A stretch of 64,000 bases of DNA, taken from NCBI RefSeq assembly GCF_001399675.1, contig NZ_LJCO01000107.1:1-64000 (forward strand), written 5' to 3'. The translations under genes and the position numbers were made by a program. This DNA is from Paenalicyclobacillus ferrooxydans. GTDB lineage: Bacteria; Bacillota; Bacilli; Alicyclobacillales; Alicyclobacillaceae. The notes under the pieces are model-generated. The model searched no databases and was not told where the DNA came from. It saw nothing but the letters and a program-made list of their open reading frames with translations. Shown one piece after another: positions 61,384-64,000 of the stretch. Each line of letters opens with the position of its first letter. Positions within the stretch are counted from its first letter, which is position 1.

Positions 61384-61416
61384 TCCAAGGAAGGCAAGAC
61401 ACTTCTTTATCCCCGA

Positions 61417-61458
61417 GGCACACAGGAGCCCCTTACAGAGGTCCTGTGTGCCTTCTTT
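61417..61458 (+). terminator. Rho-independent terminator
   Basis: 11-bp stem GGCACACAGGA (61417-61427) / TCCTGTGTGCC (61442-61452), then TTCTTT. Ends the glyS transcript. Confidence 0.8.
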
Positions 61459-61520
61459 GCGTATTGGCGGTATACTTATGTTGTGTGATTGAGTGTCAGC
61501 AAACCTGTGGGGGGATACAT

Positions 61521-62312
61521 ATGGATCTCGGTTTCAATGGGAAGGTTGCGCTGGTCGCCGCTTCGAGCGGTGGTTTAGGGTACGCCACTGCGCTACAGTT
61601 GGCGACAGAAGGTTCGAAGGTGATGTTGACCAGCCGCAGTGAGGAACGCCTCGCTTCGGCTGCAGAAAAAATCATCAGCCAATCGGGAAATACGAACGTT
61701 GCTTATCAAGTGGCAGACGTGAGCAGTAAAGATGACATTGGCAGGCTGTGTGACACGGTGGAGAAGACCTACGGCGGGGTGGATATCCTCATTACAAATG
61801 CCGGTGGCCCGCCTCCGGGGAACTTCGAATCTGTTCAAGAACAAGACTGGGAGTTGGGGTTTCAGCTGTCGCTGATGAGTGTGGTGCGGCTGGTGCAAGG
61901 TGCGTTGCCGCACATGAAGCAACAACGATTTGGACGGATTGTACACTTTACGAGTTCATCTATTAAACAACCGATTGACAATCTGATTCTTTCCAACACA
62001 TTTCGCACCGCCATCGCAGGGCTGGGGAAGAGTTTGGCGATAGAGTTAGCGCCTTTTAATATTTTAGTTAACACACTTGGCCCTGGTCGTATCGCGACAG
62101 ATCGTGTTGCATATCTGGACCGGACCGCTGCAGAGCGCCAAGGTCTGGACCTTGCTGAAGTCATCCGACGTTCAGAGGGGAATATTCCTTTGGGACGCTA
62201 CGGGGACCCGGAGGAATTTGCATCAATTGCAGCTTTCTTAGCATCTCCGAGGAATGGATATGTCACGGGTCAGTCTATTCTCGTAGATGGCGGTATGATT
62301 CGGAGTCTCTAA
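61521..62312 (+). CDS. SDR-family oxidoreductase lacking the canonical Tyr
   Basis: ATG 61521 after CTGTGGGGGGATACAT. 263 aa. Rossmann start GKVALVAASSGGLGYATALQ, NAGGPPPGNFE for NAG, catalytic Ser in IVHFTSSSIKQP. The YxxxK site is replaced by LSNTFRTAIAGLGKSLAIEL, a known subgroup of SDRs annotated as 3-oxoacyl-ACP reductase-like. C-terminal GRYGDPEEFASIAAFLASPR and SILVDGGMIRSL are normal. Substrate unknown; NAD(P)H-dependent by fold. Confidence 0.88.
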   Translation: MDLGFNGKVALVAASSGGLGYATALQLATEGSKVMLTSRSEERLASAAEKIISQSGNTNVAYQVADVSSKDDIGRLCDTVEKTYGGVDILITNAGGPPPGNFESVQEQDWELGFQLSLMSVVRLVQGALPHMKQQRFGRIVHFTSSSIKQPIDNLILSNTFRTAIAGLGKSLAIELAPFNILVNTLGPGRIATDRVAYLDRTAAERQGLDLAEVIRRSEGNIPLGRYGDPEEFASIAAFLASPRNGYVTGQSILVDGGMIRSL

Positions 62313-62336
62313 TCCGCGCTGTTCCATGAAAACAAA

Positions 62337-62380
62337 GGGCGACTGAGCTGGTAGTTTGAACAGCTGAGTCGCCCGTTTTA
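62337..62380. terminator. Terminator between SDR and SinI-like genes
   Basis: 14-bp stem with one mismatch, GGGCGACTGAGCTG (62337-62350) / CAGCTGAGTCGCCC (62361-62374), then GTTTTATC. Serves the convergent transcripts. Confidence 0.78.
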
Positions 62381-62428
62381 TCATTCGAGGATGTATCATC
62401 ATGCTGCCGTAGACCATGGCGCAAAAGG

Positions 62429-62632
62429 TTAATCAGCAGCCCTGGCGAGCAGTATGTCGTCTGTTCTCGTAGCGGGACTTCTTTCTGCCAAAAACTGTTG
62501 GATGGCCTCGACGGTTAAACCGGCTTCTTTAGCTGCGATGATAAGCCTTGCCCATTCCACATCCAAGGTGTGTATCTCTCTCTCAGTTGGTACTTCTAAC
62601 CCACCCAATAATGCATCCAAGTCGTTGATCAC
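62429..62632 (-). CDS. SinI-like antirepressor protein 1 (67 aa)
   Basis: GTG 62632 after CAGGGGGTTAAAAG. The central part LDVEWARLIIAAKEAGLTVE and AIQQFLAE matches the SinI helix-hook (B. subtilis SinI: L-D-x-E-W-V-x-L-M-V-x-A-K-E-A...I-R-K-Y-L). Extensions of ~20 residues lie on each side. SinI binds the C-terminal part of SinR and frees SinR operators. Here the local SinR-like protein lacks that part, so the true partner may be encoded elsewhere or the contact may differ. Confidence 0.8.
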   Translation of the reverse strand: MINDLDALLGGLEVPTEREIHTLDVEWARLIIAAKEAGLTVEAIQQFLAERSPATRTDDILLARAAD

Positions 62633-62829
62633 CTTTTAACCCCCTGCTTTCCGCGTTTCCACATTTCTACTCAACGGTTTCACTCGCTGGTGTGGCTTCA
62701 AATCTCCTTGATTGTACGCATGACCATGATGAACATTCCTGTTGTGCGACGAAAATTTTTGACTACGCATTCAATGCATGAAACAGACTGACTATATGTA
62801 TGTAAGACGTCAGTCAGTTCATCATTAAG

Positions 62830-63027
62830 TCATTCAACTTGATGCGTGTCTGCGGCTGTATCGGTTACTTGTGGGAGATTTTCAGGTGTCTCTGAGGCGT
62901 TCTTCTTGAAAAAGTGCTTGATGTCATCGTAGGAAAACCCAAGTTCTTTGGCGAGAATAATCAATTCTGCCCATTCTAGATCGACATCAGGAAACGCAGC
63001 TGCCCTGGACTCGGAACTGTGGTTCAT
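62830..63027 (-). CDS. SinI-like antirepressor protein 2 (65 aa)
   Basis: ATG 63027 after GGGAGGAGC. VDLEWAELIILAKELGFSYD and DIKHFFKK repeat the SinI pattern D-x-E-W-x-x-L-I-x-x-A-K-E-x-G-x-x-x-x-x-I-x-x-F. It is clearly a paralogue of the 62429 gene, about 200 bp away and in the same direction. Two SinI copies with different flanks suggest two inputs to the switch. A GlnR-box-like palindrome lies 60 bp upstream of its start. Confidence 0.8.
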   Translation of the reverse strand: MNHSSESRAAAFPDVDLEWAELIILAKELGFSYDDIKHFFKKNASETPENLPQVTDTAADTHQVE

Positions 63028-63321
63028 TTCGGATGAACGCTCCTCCCGAAATTCATACAGCTTTTGTCGGCAGTCCAGCTGTCATAGTAAGGAAACCTTA
63101 GACCTGTGACTTTGCGTCCCTGCTTTTCAGTCAGGTTTGCCCTTATACAATAAAAACCGCTATGTTCTGCTCTTATTCTACGCGCTTTTCTGACAACATT
63201 TCAACGAAAATGTTTCTACATTATTCCAGCTCGATAGCGATGATTCGACATTATTATCGGTGTGATGTGCGGTTATGGAGTTATTTTTGTCATAAATTGT
63301 TGCATTGTTAAATACAATGAT
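63028..63321. other. Intergenic region with palindromes
   Basis: AT-rich region without genes. It contains TAAGGAAACCTTA (63088-63100), the core of the GlnR box at glnR, and the inverted repeat CATTGT-TAAAT-ACAATG (63304-63320) just before the promoter of the 63419 gene. Confidence 0.5.
63088..63100. promoter_or_regulatory. GlnR-box-like palindrome
   Basis: TAAGGAAACCTTA is identical to the core of the glnR operator; the outer pair differs (AGTAA...TTAGA instead of TGTAA...TTACA), so binding is uncertain. Confidence 0.3.
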
Positions 63322-63372
63322 TGCCTTTTGAATAATATATGGTATAGTTACCGTGTGTTCTTAAATAAGAAC
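63322..63372 (+). promoter_or_regulatory. Promoter with SinR-type operator at the start site
   Basis: TTGCCT (63322-63327), 16 bp, TATAGT (63344-63349) with an upstream TG (extended -10). Seven bp later follows GTTCTTAAATAAGAAC (63357-63372), over the expected transcription start. Drives the 63419 gene. Confidence 0.75.
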
Positions 63373-63418
63373 AACGCTGAGAACACGAAAATAGAGTATT
63401 GCAGAGGAGGTCCTGTCG

Positions 63419-63622
63419 ATGATATGCGATGAGGACATCGTCCAATGTGTATATTGTCACGAGTTCCAACTACGCAGTGACGTGCATTCAGTGTTCAAGA
63501 CCGGTTTCGGGCGCAGAAATGGTGTCGATGTTCCATTAGGGGTCTGCGTCCGATGTGAAACCGAAAACGGTCAGAAGACCAAGGAGACAGGTGATGTTCC
63601 TAAGGACCAGGGAGACAGGTGA
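63419..63622 (+). CDS. Small CxxC/CxxC protein under SinR-type control (67 aa)
   Basis: ATG 63419 after GCAGAGGAGGTCCTGTCG. Two CxxC pairs (QCVYCHEF and VCVRCETE) about 33 residues apart can form one zinc ribbon; the C-terminal tail is charged (KTKETGDVPKDQGDR). No family recognised. It stands between the SinI-like genes and the SinR-like gene and has its own SinR-type operator, so it is probably part of, or a reporter target of, the same switch. Confidence 0.65.
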   Translation: MICDEDIVQCVYCHEFQLRSDVHSVFKTGFGRRNGVDVPLGVCVRCETENGQKTKETGDVPKDQGDR

Positions 63623-63733
63623 TGTCCAAAATCGTACAGCGCTGAACCTATCAGGCATATGTACGCAACTCACGACAATACGGCCGACCACTTTTGCTGA
63701 CTTCGCGTTTTCCGCTGCGGATAGGCTGTTATT

Positions 63734-63961
63734 TCATTTTGTCGCCTGGGGTGGAGCAGGGTTGTAATCAGGTTCTAATAGACTATGCATAGGTACCTCT
63801 AATACAGTTGCAATGCGTTCGACAATTTGCACGGAAGGATTTACTTGTTTGTGTCTTTCAATTGCACTCAGATAAGATTTTGCAACCCCAGACCTCTTTG
63901 CCAATTCAGATAACGACAATTGATGCGTCCGGCGCAGCCGTCGAATTTGGTCTCCTATCAT
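63734..63961 (-). CDS. SinR-like transcriptional regulator, HTH domain only (75 aa)
   Basis: The frame can start at TTG 63970, but AGAGGAG lies right against it; ATG 63961, 9 bp after AGGAG, is better and also aligns with SinR (M-I-G-x-x-I). XRE-type HTH: MIGDQIRRLRRTHQLSLSEL, SGVAKSYLSAIERHKQVNPS, then VLEVPMHSLLEPD, very close to B. subtilis SinR, including the recognition helix VAKSYLS-IER. It stops at 75 residues where SinR has 111, so the C-terminal multimerisation/SinI-binding helices are missing. Predicted to bind the GTTC-N8-GAAC operators found through this window. Confidence 0.85.
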   Translation of the reverse strand: MIGDQIRRLRRTHQLSLSELAKRSGVAKSYLSAIERHKQVNPSVQIVERIATVLEVPMHSLLEPDYNPAPPQATK

Positions 63962-64000
63962 ATCATTCAACTCCTCTGCTAAGAGATATAACCAGACACG

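Overview
The window looks like a chromosomal segment of a spore-forming Bacilli member of moderate GC, most like an Alicyclobacillus or a close relative (inferred from gene content; no 16S gene is present). The right third (about 50.0-64.0 kb) has a familiar Bacillales order: spoVK-like ATPase, hflX, ynbB, glnR, glnA, then divergent lexA/yneA, a Cof-type phosphatase, glycyl-tRNA synthetase and an SDR oxidoreductase. An H-type spore protein gene on the left also points to an endospore former. The remaining 50 kb is accessory sequence.

Layout. 1-1.9 kb: remains of mobile elements (two large serine recombinase ends, one broken, and the end of a phage-type primase/helicase). 2.2-31.3 kb: a large exopolysaccharide locus with about a dozen glycosyltransferases, a Wzx flippase, a Wzy-like polymerase, two acyl/acetyltransferases, and a Wzz-like adaptor with its CpsD tyrosine kinase; a gene-poor decayed stretch lies at 6-8 kb. 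31.5-49.9 kb: a RiPP (ribosomal peptide) island in three modules. Module 1 is a paeninodin-type lasso peptide set (cyclase, 45-aa precursor, HPr-kinase-like tailoring kinase, PqqD-type RRE, B2 protease, ABC exporter). Module 2 has a nucleotidyltransferase, a second kinase, a second PqqD, a soluble S26-type peptidase, an ABC exporter and an unlisted 54-aa Cys/His-rich peptide. Module 3 has a third PqqD, a third ABC exporter, a 129-aa peptide built of decapeptide repeats with one Cys each, and a fused cyclodehydratase/YcaO protein. galU and a manC-like gene sit between modules 2 and 3.

The parts are tied together by regulation. Eleven exact copies of GTTC-N8-GAAC, most of them GTTCTTTATAATGAAC, lie in front of the polysaccharide operons, the RiPP modules, galU and a small gene at 63.4 kb; several weaker copies exist. 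In most, the TATAAT -10 box is the centre of the palindrome, with a TTGAYN -35 box 16-18 bp upstream. The half site matches the known SinR recognition sequence GTTCTYT. The right end of the window encodes a SinR-like DNA-binding protein (75 aa, without the usual C-terminal SinI-binding part) and two SinI-like small proteins. The simplest reading is a Sin-type switch that co-controls matrix polysaccharide and a set of secreted modified peptides.

The most novel candidate is module 3 together with the 54-aa peptide of module 2. The two peptides share a leader with the same residues at the same positions (Y6, P9, V/I11, I/L17, F19-E20-T21, I/V23, S24) although their cores are unrelated, which supports both as real substrates of one leader-guided modification system.
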